A stretch of DNA of 64,000 nucleotides from Nocardia sp. NBC_01327 (GTDB taxonomy: Bacteria; Actinomycetota; Actinomycetes; Mycobacteriales; Mycobacteriaceae), in the NCBI RefSeq assembly GCF_035958815.1, contig NZ_CP108383.1, positions 3,596,001 through 3,660,000 on the forward strand, written 5' to 3'. This document shows positions 1 through 7,520 of the stretch, one piece after another. The notes under the pieces are model-generated. The model worked only from the letters and a program-made list of their open reading frames with translations, was not told the origin of the DNA and ran no database searches. A program made the translations under genes and the position numbers. The stretch's first letter is position 1. Each line of letters begins with the position of its first letter.

Positions 1-102
1 GTTCAAGGTTGTCCGTGCCGCCGGCAGGTCGGAGAAATCACCCTCGGGGAGCATGGTGATCGAGGCGGCGAGTTCGGGATCGAGCGTCGGGAATTGTGAC
101 AT
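1..102 (-). CDS. Alpha/beta hydrolase, N-terminal fragment cut by window edge
   Basis: The gene starts at an ATG at 102 and runs leftward out of the window, so only 34 residues are visible. They begin MSQFPTLDPELAAS and continue without a stop. The DPELA segment matches the start of the hydrolase at 1182 (MTYEFDPELAP), so this is probably a paralogue of the same HSL/acetyl-hydrolase esterase group. It diverges from the TetR gene at 476. No catalytic residue is visible, so the family is inferred only from N-terminal similarity. Confidence 0.55.
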   Translation of the reverse strand, partial: MSQFPTLDPELAASITMLPEGDFSDLPAARTTLN

Positions 103-424
103 GCATCGATAATCTTCCCGAGTGTGACCTACGTCATCCGCCGTGTGCAGGACATTCATGGACGGCGGTCCGACGGGTGGCGGAAATGCCCTGCGGTGGA
201 GCGGGATCGCGGTATCCGCGGGCACGCCGCCAGCGTGGCGACGACCGCGGTCAGCTCCGGATCGATCATGTCTTTTGGTGCCATCGTCTGTCCTGTTCGG
301 GGTGCGGGCAGCTTTCGGGGAGTGGTCACAGTCGAACTAATGGACAACTGTAAGATTGTTGTGTTTGGGAGGAAACCATATGATTGCTGCGGCGTCAACG
401 GATCATCGAAACTAGGGAGATGCG
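103..424. promoter_or_regulatory. Divergent intergenic region between hydrolase and TetR
   Basis: About 320 bases without a convincing gene. It holds the divergent promoters of the leftward hydrolase and the rightward TetR. Just upstream of the hydrolase, 123-134 (TGACCTACGTCA) is an imperfect inverted repeat that could be a TetR-type operator. Near the right end a strong GGGAGG ribosome site at 368-373 precedes ATG 380, which opens an 11-codon frame ending at TAG 413-415. That frame could be a leader peptide for the TetR gene. Confidence 0.4.
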
Positions 425-475
425 GTGGGCCTGACAGGCATTCCGCCGGCGGTGTTCATGCGCGAGGGAAACGCC

Positions 476-1093
476 ATGGACCCGCGGTCGGTGCGGACTC
501 GGCAGCAATTGCTCGCGGCATTCGAGCGGCAGCTCGAAACCGGCGAGATCGCGCCGACCGTATCCTCGCTGGCACGCGAAGCGGGGGTGAGCCGCAGTGC
601 CTTCTACAAGCACTTCACGGGCGCCGACGAGGTGGGCGTCGCCGCGTTCCGGGCGATACTCGACGATTTCGAACCACTGGGCGGCGGCCGGGCGAACGCG
701 GATATCGCACCCGAAATGGCAACTGCCGCAAGCTTCGAGGAGCTTTTCGTCCATCTCGGCCGGCACCGCCGACTCTGTTCGGCCGTGCTCATCGCGGACG
801 TTCAGGTCCCGGTCCTGGCTGAACTGGGCACCACCCTGGTCGAGCATCTGGCCGAAGCGATCGGCCGGGTCGGCGCCAAACCCGAGGGTCTCGACCCCGC
901 ACAGGCCGCGACCTTTCTGGTGGGCGGGATACTCGGGCTGTTCCTGGCCTGGCTCCAAGACTCGGATCACGATGCCGATGGCCTGGCTTCGGTAGTCGCG
1001 AGCATGTTGCCGGATTGGCTTCGGGGCACAGGAACTCTGGACGCCCCGATCCGCGTATCGCGGACTTCGCCTCAGGAGCGCATCGGTTCCTGA
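476..1093 (+). CDS. TetR/AcrR family transcriptional regulator
   Basis: A predicted DNA-binding repressor of 205 residues. The helix-turn-helix lies at about residues 20-45 (TVSSLAREAGVSRSAFYKHF), followed by a helical ligand-binding domain. I chose ATG 476, which has GAGGG seven bases upstream and gives the usual short N-terminus (MDPRSVRTRQQLL). An in-frame GTG at 425, also with a good AGGGAG site, would add 17 residues. The gene sits between two related hydrolases, one divergent and one 88 bases downstream, so both are likely targets. The ligand cannot be told. Confidence 0.85.
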   Translation: MDPRSVRTRQQLLAAFERQLETGEIAPTVSSLAREAGVSRSAFYKHFTGADEVGVAAFRAILDDFEPLGGGRANADIAPEMATAASFEELFVHLGRHRRLCSAVLIADVQVPVLAELGTTLVEHLAEAIGRVGAKPEGLDPAQAATFLVGGILGLFLAWLQDSDHDADGLASVVASMLPDWLRGTGTLDAPIRVSRTSPQERIGS

Positions 1094-1181
1094 CGGATCC
1101 GCGTATTCGTCGGGAGTTGTGCTGCGATTTCCGACGCTCGGCGGATGCACGGCATGTTCGGTTTCGCGCAGGATTGCCTGC

Positions 1182-2140
1182 ATGACATACGAATTCGATC
1201 CTGAGCTTGCGCCGATGCTTGCTCTGCTACCGGATCAGAGTTCCGGAAACCGGTCTCTCACAGAGGTTCGAGAACAACTTGCCGAGTACACGGCAAATGC
1301 GGGAGAAATAGATCTCTCCGGGGTTCGGATCCGCGAACTGTCGGTTGCCGGACCTGCTGATGCGCCGGACATCGCCCTGCGGACCATTACTCCCGACGCG
1401 CGGCGAAGTTCGGGCGCCGTCTACTACATTCACGGCGGCCGGTACACCGTCGGATTCGCTTCGATGCGTGACGACGCCAATGTTGTCCTGGCTCGAAATC
1501 TGGGCGTTGTCGTGATCGCGGTGGAGTATCGACTTGCTCCGGAGAACCCGTTTCCCGCAGGTCTGGAAGAGACTGCTATGCCGGACTGCTGTGGGTCACG
1601 AAGAACGCTGACGCATTGGGCATCGATCCGGAAAACATTGCGATTCAAGGAGATAGCGCAGGCGGCGGACTGTGTTCCGCCCTCGCCCTGCTGACACGCG
1701 ATCGGGGCGGCCCCTCCCCGGTGTTCCAATATCTCGGCGTGCCGGAGATCGACGACCGAATGATCACCAAGAGTATGCGGACCTTCACCGACACCCCGAT
1801 CCTGAATCGCGCGGCTGTCGAGGAGAGCTGGGATGCCTACCTCGGTAAGGGCATCCGGGGTACCGACGCCGTGCCGCCGTACGCCGCGCCGGCTCGGGCC
1901 GTCGATCTGTCAGGCCTGCCTCCCACCTATATCTCGGTCATGCAATTCGACCCGCTGCGCGACGAGAACATCGCCTATGCGCAAGCGTTGCTCGACGCCG
2001 GGGTATCGGTTGAGCTGCATCTCTTTCCGGGCACCTTCCACGGATCCGGTCTCGTGAAGAACGCGGCGGTGAGTCAGCGTGAGGTCCACGAGGCGCAGAT
2101 CGTCTTGGGGCGGGCACTCGGCGTCCCTGGAGTGCAGTGA
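1182..2140 (+). pseudogene. Alpha/beta hydrolase (HSL/acetyl-esterase type) with a 2-base frameshift
   Basis: Two reading frames together make one esterase of about 318 residues. The first half carries the oxyanion-hole motif (YYIHGGRY) and VEYRLAPENPFPAG. The second carries the nucleophile elbow GDSAGGG, the acid region (QFDPLRDENI) and the catalytic histidine (FPGTFHGS), so every expected catalytic element survives. The break falls in GGAAGAGAC, where an AG dinucleotide is repeated (1568-1571). Removing one AG restores GLEDCYAGLLWVTKNADALGID. Coded as it stands, frame 1 runs on to a stop at 1694 and the second half is not in frame. This is either a recent disabling mutation or a sequencing error. 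The stop TGA overlaps a GTG at 2137 just before acs. Confidence 0.75.
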
Positions 2141-2169
2141 TCACCCACGAAGAAGAGAGCACGATCGGT

Positions 2170-4104
2170 ATGACCACCAATGGATCCGAACCCGATGTCG
2201 CAGAGGTATATCCGCCGAACGCCGAGTTCGCCGCGACCGCCAATGCGGGACCGGAATTGTATGCCGCCGCGGCCGCCGATCGCCTGGCGTTCTGGGCAGA
2301 TCAGGCGCAGCGCCTGCACTGGCACCAGAAGTGGACCGAGGTCCTCGACTGGTCGGACGCGCCTGTCGCGAAATGGTTCACCGGCGGCGAGTTGAATGTC
2401 GCGTACAACTGCGTCGACCGGCACGTGTTCGCCGGTAACGGAGATCGCGTCGCGATCCATTTCGAGGGGGAGCCGGGCGACAGCCGCGACATCACCTACC
2501 GCGACCTGCTCGCCGAAGTCTGCCGGGCGGCAAACACTTTCACCGATCTCGGCCTCGTCCCCGGGGACCGCGTGGCCATCTACATGCCGATGATCCCCGA
2601 GGCGATCGTGACGATGCTCGCATGCGCGCGCCTGGGTCTGACCCATTCGGTGGTGTTCGCCGGGTTCGCCGCGACCGCGCTGCGCTCACGTATCGACGAC
2701 GCCGAGGCCAAGCTCGTGGTCACCGTCGACGGTCAGTGGCGGCGCGGCCGGGCGGTCCCGCTCAAGCCTGCCGTGGACGAGGCGGTCGAAGGCGCGGAGT
2801 CGGTGCGAAATGTGTTGCTGGTCAAGCGGTCCGGCGTCGATGTCGACCTCACCGAAGGCCGGGACCTGTGGTGGCACGAGACCGTCGAGAAAGCGTCCGC
2901 CGAGCATGTGGCGCAGCCGTTCGACGCCGAGCATCCGCTGTTCATCCTGTATACGTCGGGCACCACCGGTAAGCCCAAGGGCATTGTCCACACCTCCGGC
3001 GGGTACCTGACGCAGGTGTCGTCCACGCACCACAGCGTTTTCGACCACACTGCCGGTCGAGACGTGTACTGGTGCACCGCGGATATCGGCTGGATCACCG
3101 GCCACAGCTATATCGTGTACGGCCCCTTGTCGAATGGCGTCACCCAGGTGGTCTACGAGGGCACGCCCAACTTTCCCGACGAGCATCGCCACTTCCGGAT
3201 CATCGAGAAGTACGGCGTCTCCCTCTACTACACCGCACCCACGCTGGTGCGCACCTTCATGAAGTGGGGGCGCGATATCCCCGACGCGCACGACCTGACG
3301 TCGCTTCGACTGCTCGGCTCGGTCGGCGAACCGATCAATCCCGAGGCATGGCGCTGGTTCCGTGACGTCCTGGGAGGCGGCCGGACCCCGATCGTGGACA
3401 CGTGGTGGCAGACGGAGACCGGCGCGATCATGATCTCGCCGCTGCCCGGCGTCACCGCCACCAAACCCGGATCCGCGATGGCGCCGCTGCCCGGCATCTC
3501 GGTGCGGATCGTCGACGGCGACGCCATGCCCGTCGGTCCCGGCGGCAGCGGCTATCTGGTTCTCGACCAGCCGTGGCCGTCGATGCTGCGCGGTATCTGG
3601 GGCGATATGGACCGCTTTCGCGAGACCTACTGGTCCCGCTATGCGGAGGAGGGCTGGTACTTCGCCGGCGACGGCGCCAAGTACGACGAGGACGGCGCGC
3701 TGTGGGTTCTCGGACGTGTCGATGACGTCATGAACGTCTCCGGGCACCGGATCTCCACCTTCGAGGTCGAATCCGCACTCGCCGGACACCACGCCATCGC
3801 CGAGGCCGCCGTGGTCGGCGCCGCGGACGAGATGACCGGTCAGAGCATCGTCGCGTTCGTGATCCTGCGCGAAGGCGCCGAGAACAGCGGTCAGGCGCTG
3901 ATCGCGGAACTGCGGGCACAGGTCTCCGCCGAGCTCTCGCCGATCGCGAAGCCGCAGCAGATCACCGTTGTGCCGGAGCTGCCCAAGACCCGCTCGGGCA
4001 AGATCATGCGGCGTCTCCTGCGTGACATCGCCGAAGGCCGCGATCTCGGCGATACCTCGGCCCTGGTCGATCCCAAGGTGCTCGACGCGGTTCGGGGTCG
4101 GTGA
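2170..4104 (+). CDS. acs: Acetyl-CoA synthetase (AMP-forming)
   Basis: This cytoplasmic enzyme activates acetate to acetyl-AMP and then acetyl-CoA, feeding acetate into central metabolism. At 644 residues it is close to the usual 650. The adenylate-forming signature YTSGTTGKPKG is at 261-271, the WWQTETG loop at 412-418, and the hinge/motif region follows YFAGDGAKYDEDG. The C-terminal RSGKIMRRLLR (about 608-618) contains the lysine that is acetylated in characterised Acs. ATG 2170 was preferred over an in-frame GTG at 2137 that overlaps the preceding stop. The gene ends just before a strong hairpin at 4122. A different short-chain acyl-CoA synthetase, such as a propionyl enzyme, cannot be fully excluded. 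Confidence 0.93.
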   Translation: MTTNGSEPDVAEVYPPNAEFAATANAGPELYAAAAADRLAFWADQAQRLHWHQKWTEVLDWSDAPVAKWFTGGELNVAYNCVDRHVFAGNGDRVAIHFEGEPGDSRDITYRDLLAEVCRAANTFTDLGLVPGDRVAIYMPMIPEAIVTMLACARLGLTHSVVFAGFAATALRSRIDDAEAKLVVTVDGQWRRGRAVPLKPAVDEAVEGAESVRNVLLVKRSGVDVDLTEGRDLWWHETVEKASAEHVAQPFDAEHPLFILYTSGTTGKPKGIVHTSGGYLTQVSSTHHSVFDHTAGRDVYWCTADIGWITGHSYIVYGPLSNGVTQVVYEGTPNFPDEHRHFRIIEKYGVSLYYTAPTLVRTFMKWGRDIPDAHDLTSLRLLGSVGEPINPEAWRWFRDVLGGGRTPIVDTWWQTETGAIMISPLPGVTATKPGSAMAPLPGISVRIVDGDAMPVGPGGSGYLVLDQPWPSMLRGIWGDMDRFRETYWSRYAEEGWYFAGDGAKYDEDGALWVLGRVDDVMNVSGHRISTFEVESALAGHHAIAEAAVVGAADEMTGQSIVAFVILREGAENSGQALIAELRAQVSAELSPIAKPQQITVVPELPKTRSGKIMRRLLRDIAEGRDLGDTSALVDPKVLDAVRGR

Positions 4105-4121
4105 GCTCGGGTACGACAGGA

Positions 4122-4178
4122 CGACCGGCGCCCGCCCAATTCTGCTACCGCGGTAGCGAATTGGGCGGGCGCCGGTCG
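4122..4178. terminator. Long near-perfect palindrome, probable bidirectional terminator
   Basis: The outer arms are CGACCGGCGCCCGCCCAATT and its complement. The inner part, GCTACCGCGGTAGC, is itself palindromic, and one unpaired T is the only interruption. It lies 18 bases after the acs stop and 22 bases beyond the end of the leftward ORF at 4200, so it can serve both converging transcripts. No T-run follows. Confidence 0.75.
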
Positions 4179-4199
4179 GCGTGTGCTGCACTTGCGGTG

Positions 4200-4376
4200 T
4201 TACCGGCGCTTCTTCGCGAAGTAGGCGACCGATCTGCTGAGAAACAGGTTCTCCTGCTCCAACTCCCGGACCCGCAGCTCCAGCTCCTGCAACCGGGCCC
4301 GCTCGGACCTCGGCAATTCCGAATCGCAGACCGGCCGCGACTCCTGGCTGGGATCGCATGACTTCCGCTGTGCCAC
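4200..4376 (-). CDS. 58-residue leucine-zipper protein resembling an IS3 OrfA C-terminus
   Basis: The frame opens at GTG 4376, 17 bases after the SDR stop. A GGAG ribosome site lies about six bases upstream, so it is probably co-transcribed and co-translated with the SDR. The C-terminal half is a charged heptad helix (RLQELELRVRELEQENLFLS) followed by RSVAYFAKKRR. This closely resembles the coiled coil and FFAKE-type tail of IS3-family OrfA transposase subunits. No helix-turn-helix, OrfB or terminal repeat is present. It may be a transposase remnant or a domesticated small DNA-associated or dimerisation protein. Function unknown. Confidence 0.5.
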   Translation of the reverse strand: MAQRKSCDPSQESRPVCDSELPRSERARLQELELRVRELEQENLFLSRSVAYFAKKRR

Positions 4377-4392
4377 AACGACTCCGTTCAGG

Positions 4393-5370
4393 TCATCGAG
4401 ATTTCACGATGGGCTCGTGCTCGACCCTGGCCGATCCGTCGAAGAGATTTCGCTGGTCCCAGGTGAGGGCTGTGGTCGTTCCGGGGAGGCACAGCGAATC
4501 GAGATCCCAGCCCGCCTGGTGAAACCGAGAGCGAATCAGCTCGGGCTCCTGGTAGAACGCGATGTGACAGCCCGCGATGAAGAGCTCGCGACCATTGATC
4601 GAGTGCGCCTCCTCCGTGCAGAGCCAGCCGATCGCGGCAGCGGCGTGCGCGGAATGCGGGTCCACGGCGAACGGTGCGCCCCCACCGTCCATCCACATAT
4701 TTGCCAGTGGAGGTATCCCCAGGGCTTCCACCGCGTAGCTCAGGCTCGCCATATTCTCCGGCGTCGCCATATTGCTGTTTGCGGTAATCGGGCGAATTAC
4801 ATTGCTGCGTACGCCGAACTCGCCGAGATCGCGTGCCACCGTGCGTGAGAATCCGACGACGCCCTCCTTCGCGGCGGAATAATTGCCCATGCCGTAGTGC
4901 CCGATTCCGGACGGAGACGAAAGATTCACGATCGAGCCGCCCCGCGCCATCAGATGCGGAGCGGCGTGGCGCACGGTAGCGAAGTAGCCCTTGAGATTGA
5001 CCGCCAGCACCAAATCGAAGTCTTCTTCACTCATCTGGTCGATCCGCGTCGGGCGAATGATGCCGGCGTTGTTGACGAGGATATCGATCCGCCCGAACGC
5101 GTCCATGGCCGCGTCTACCACGGCTTTACCGCCGGCCATGCTGTCGACGCTCGACGTCTCGGCGACGGCTTCGCCGCCCGCAGCGCGGATTTCCTCGACC
5201 ACGGCCTGCGCCACCGACCGATTGTTTCCCGTGCCGTCCGGTTCGCCGCCGAGATCGTTCACCACGACCCGGGCGCCTTCGCGCGCCAATAGCAGCGCTG
5301 TATCCCGCCCTATTCCCCGACCCGCTCCCGTGACGATGGCGGTCTTTCCTGCAAAGCGTTCTCGGCCCAT
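4393..5370 (-). CDS. Short-chain dehydrogenase/reductase (FabG/HSD17B4-like)
   Basis: An NAD(P)-dependent oxidoreductase of 325 residues, cytoplasmic. It has the cofactor motif TGAGRGIG at 14-21, NNAG at 100-103, a serine pair near 151, and the catalytic YSAAK with Tyr164 and Lys168. The insertion GGEPDGTGNN after beta-strand 2 and the roughly 70-residue C-terminal extension are typical of the multifunctional-enzyme-2-like group acting on hydroxyacyl or sterol-type substrates. The substrate is not shown by sequence. A 58-residue ORF follows in the same direction. The upstream region carries an 18-base palindrome. Confidence 0.85.
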   Translation of the reverse strand: MGRERFAGKTAIVTGAGRGIGRDTALLLAREGARVVVNDLGGEPDGTGNNRSVAQAVVEEIRAAGGEAVAETSSVDSMAGGKAVVDAAMDAFGRIDILVNNAGIIRPTRIDQMSEEDFDLVLAVNLKGYFATVRHAAPHLMARGGSIVNLSSPSGIGHYGMGNYSAAKEGVVGFSRTVARDLGEFGVRSNVIRPITANSNMATPENMASLSYAVEALGIPPLANMWMDGGGAPFAVDPHSAHAAAAIGWLCTEEAHSINGRELFIAGCHIAFYQEPELIRSRFHQAGWDLDSLCLPGTTTALTWDQRNLFDGSARVEHEPIVKSR

Positions 5371-5778
5371 TCGGTCGTCCTTTCATTCGGTGGCGAATTG
5401 CTCTGCCACAGAGACGATTCTGCGTGAACGACCAAGAATGGGCACCTGTCATCTGTCGGCTATTCAGCCCGAATGGTCGACGCGGTGCTGTTGACGACAA
5501 TCGGCTGGCAAGCCGGTGAATCCGGCGGCGCGGACGTGCGCACGTCCGTCGTTCGTAGGCGTGCAGCTGCAATTTCATTTGTCGCTTGCAGGTGTCACTG
5601 TCGAGGACCTGTGGTGCCGATTCGCTGACGTGTTGTGCCACAAACGAATTCGAAGTAGATGTGCTCGGCGGTAGCCGCGAGACTACAGGGATGCGGCCCG
5701 GGCGGGGCCGTCGCCGGGGACCTGATGAGGGTTTGGTTATCGGCGTCATCCGTTGGTGTATGGAGGCGAAATCAGAGC
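5371..5778. promoter_or_regulatory. Divergent intergenic region with an 18-bp perfect palindrome
   Basis: About 400 bases with no convincing gene between the leftward SDR and the rightward small gene at 5779. At 5531-5548 lies CGGACGTGCGCACGTCCG, a perfect palindrome without spacer. It looks like the binding site of a dimeric regulator. It is about 160 bases upstream of the SDR start and about 230 bases upstream of the right-hand gene. Confidence 0.5.
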
Positions 5779-6069
5779 ATGAGCGCATCCGAAGAGGAGC
5801 GGCAGATCAGTGAGCTCGTCGGCCGGCTGGCCGACAAATTCCCTCATCTGGCGGAGCGGGTGGTCGGTGAGGAAGTGCGCGGGATACACCGCGAATTCAA
5901 CGGTCATCGGGTTCGGGAATTCATACCGCTGCTGGTGGAGCGGATTGCGGAGCGGCAGTTGAGCCGGCGGGTGTCCTACAGCTCGGCCATCGGCAACCCG
6001 CTCGCCGCGGCGGGTGACCCGCTATGGGATCGGGTGCAACCAGTATCTCCGGTTCGCATTCGAGGGTGA
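5779..6069 (+). CDS. Small protein with a three-helix-bundle dimerisation-type domain
   Basis: A 96-residue cytoplasmic protein. Residues 1-60 form an amphipathic helical domain: EEERQISELVGRLADKF, then a VREFIPLLVERIA segment. This pattern is common in small Nocardia and Mycobacterium proteins annotated as three-helix-bundle dimerisation domains. The last 30 residues are unlike that domain (SAIGNPLAAAGDPLWDRVQP). ATG 5779 starts the conserved part. Role unknown. Confidence 0.6.
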   Translation: MSASEEERQISELVGRLADKFPHLAERVVGEEVRGIHREFNGHRVREFIPLLVERIAERQLSRRVSYSSAIGNPLAAAGDPLWDRVQPVSPVRIRG

Positions 6070-6127
6070 GGTTGCGGCGTATTGTCCCTGGGAGGGTCCT
6101 ATCGGTCAGGAACGAGAGGGATCGACC

Positions 6128-6517
6128 ATGCGGGGCATTCACCGAGGTGTGTTCGGAGCCGTGCCGGCGAGCGTTCTCGCCGTGCTGCTGATCGGAGCGT
6201 CGCCCGCGCACGCGGACCCGCTACCGATCGTGCAGCTCGGGTTCCACAACGGCTACTGCTCGACGACCGAGGTCGGGGTGCCCGCGAATACCCCGTTCGA
6301 TATCGATATCGACACCACGTTCCAGTTCACCGACACGTCCCAGTTCCGGATTCCCGCGCTGGGCATTCGGGTGATCCTGCCGAGCGCGTACTTCAACCCG
6401 CACACCCGGGTCGAGATCGGCCCGCAGCCCCCGGGCCCGATTCCCTTCGAGCTCGAGACGCCCTGGGTGTCGGGGAGTGCGGGCAAGGGCTGCTTCGGGA
6501 CCATCCAGGTCTGGTGA
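6128..6517 (+). CDS. Small secreted protein, cupredoxin-like fold possible
   Basis: A 129-residue exported protein. Residues 1-29 are a typical signal peptide with a hydrophobic core and an AHA-like cleavage site (ASPAHAD). The mature part has two cysteines (in GYCSTTE and KGCFGTIQVW), probably a disulfide. The pattern VPANTPFDIDIDT followed by a closing GTIQV strand is reminiscent of cupredoxin-like beta sandwiches such as the EfeO type. The histidine/methionine copper ligands are not evident, so metal binding is doubtful. Function unknown. Confidence 0.7.
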   Translation: MRGIHRGVFGAVPASVLAVLLIGASPAHADPLPIVQLGFHNGYCSTTEVGVPANTPFDIDIDTTFQFTDTSQFRIPALGIRVILPSAYFNPHTRVEIGPQPPGPIPFELETPWVSGSAGKGCFGTIQVW

Positions 6518-6561
6518 GTGTTCGAGCGATAACCGCGTAACCCGTTGCCGTATCTGTCTGT

Positions 6562-7137
6562 ATGAAGTCGACCGTATCGGGCCCGGCGGGCGTCGTGCCG
6601 AATACCGCTGTCCGGCAACTGATCGCGGTGGCCGTGCTGCTGACCGGCGCCGCGATCGCGGTGACGCTCGGAGTGCTCGGCACCCACTTCGGGCCCGTCC
6701 CGCGGCCACTGCCCACCTGGGGCTTCTCCGCGCCGCAAACCTTCAAGGCATATCTGAGCAGCCTGGTCCTGGTCTTCATCCTGGCCCAATTGCTCACGGC
6801 CGTATGGATTTACCGGTGGCACGCGGGCCGCTGGGTCCATCGCTACCACCGCATCGCCGGTGCGCTCACCTTCACCGCAAGCCTCCCGGTGGGCTACTAC
6901 TGCCTCTACAGCTTCGGCTTCCACCTGGACGACGGCATCCCACCGCGCATCCTGGTGCACTCGATCGCCGGCATCGCCTTCTACGGCGCGTTCGCCGCCA
7001 AGATGCTGGCATTGCGCCTGCGCAACGCACCCGCCTGGCTGGTGCCGGTCCTGGGCGCCCTCGTCTTCGGAACCTTCGTCCTCGCCTGGTCGGCGGCGGC
7101 CCTGTGGTGGTTCCACACCGTCGGCTTCTCCCGCTGA
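6562..7137 (+). CDS. Four- to five-helix membrane protein (DUF6529/cytochrome b561-like)
   Basis: A 191-residue integral membrane protein. Hydrophobic helices occur around residues 20-42, 65-85, 97-118, 130-150 and 160-185. Histidines sit in or near helices (WHAGRWVHRYHRIAG, LVHSIAG), as in b561-type electron carriers. DUF6529 members in Actinobacteria have this layout and length. It may follow the secreted protein at 6128 in one transcript (gap about 45 bases). Haem binding is an inference from histidine placement. Confidence 0.65.
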   Translation: MKSTVSGPAGVVPNTAVRQLIAVAVLLTGAAIAVTLGVLGTHFGPVPRPLPTWGFSAPQTFKAYLSSLVLVFILAQLLTAVWIYRWHAGRWVHRYHRIAGALTFTASLPVGYYCLYSFGFHLDDGIPPRILVHSIAGIAFYGAFAAKMLALRLRNAPAWLVPVLGALVFGTFVLAWSAAALWWFHTVGFSR

Positions 7138-7209
7138 TCGGAACAGTCACACCGCGCCGCGATTAGTTCCGGTCTGTCGTTGCCTCTATCCATGCAGGAG
7201 GTGATCGAG

Positions 7210-7509
7210 ATGACCGCAGCGATCGTGGTGCAGTACCGAACCAGGGCCGATTCCGCGGAACACAATCAACGGCTTGCCGAGCGGGTTGTCGAGGAGCTCA
7301 ACGCACGAGATCCGGGCGGATTGCGCTATCAGGTTTTCCGGCTCGAGGACGGTGTGGGATTCGTGCACATCGCCGTATTCGACGGCACGGCAGACCCATT
7401 CGGGGATTCGTGCGCCTTCGCGGCGTTTCATGCGGAGTTTCCCGCCCGCCTGGTCGGACCCGCGACGGTGCTGCGGGCGGCCGTTGTCGGCACCTACGGA
7501 ATCGAATGA
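7210..7509 (+). CDS. Small alpha/beta-barrel protein (antibiotic biosynthesis monooxygenase-like)
   Basis: A 99-residue cytoplasmic protein with the ferredoxin-like pattern strand-helix-strand-strand-helix-strand: AIVVQYRTRAD, a helix with LAERVVEEL, then GLRYQVFRLEDG and FVHIAVFDG. This is typical of dimeric ABM-like or stress-responsive barrels. ATG 7210 follows an excellent AGGAGGTG site. Its stop overlaps an in-frame ATG of the MFS gene (ATGA at 7506-7509), so the two are co-translated. A role linked to the exported compound of the MFS pump is likely but unproven. Confidence 0.65.
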   Translation: MTAAIVVQYRTRADSAEHNQRLAERVVEELNARDPGGLRYQVFRLEDGVGFVHIAVFDGTADPFGDSCAFAAFHAEFPARLVGPATVLRAAVVGTYGIE

Positions 7510-7520
7510 GGGGCGAAGAA

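Noticed and set aside
1182..2140. Programmed frameshift in the esterase
   Set aside because: The site GGAAGAGAC lacks a slippery heptamer or a downstream stimulatory structure; a simple AG duplication explains it.
2686..4359. 557-residue open frame on the minus strand
   Set aside because: Antisense to acs; Arg/Gly/Asp/His-rich composition typical of GC-driven shadow frames, with no domain.
4105..5370. Complete IS3 element around the OrfA-like ORF
   Set aside because: No OrfB, DDE motif, terminal inverted repeats or target duplication were found on either side.
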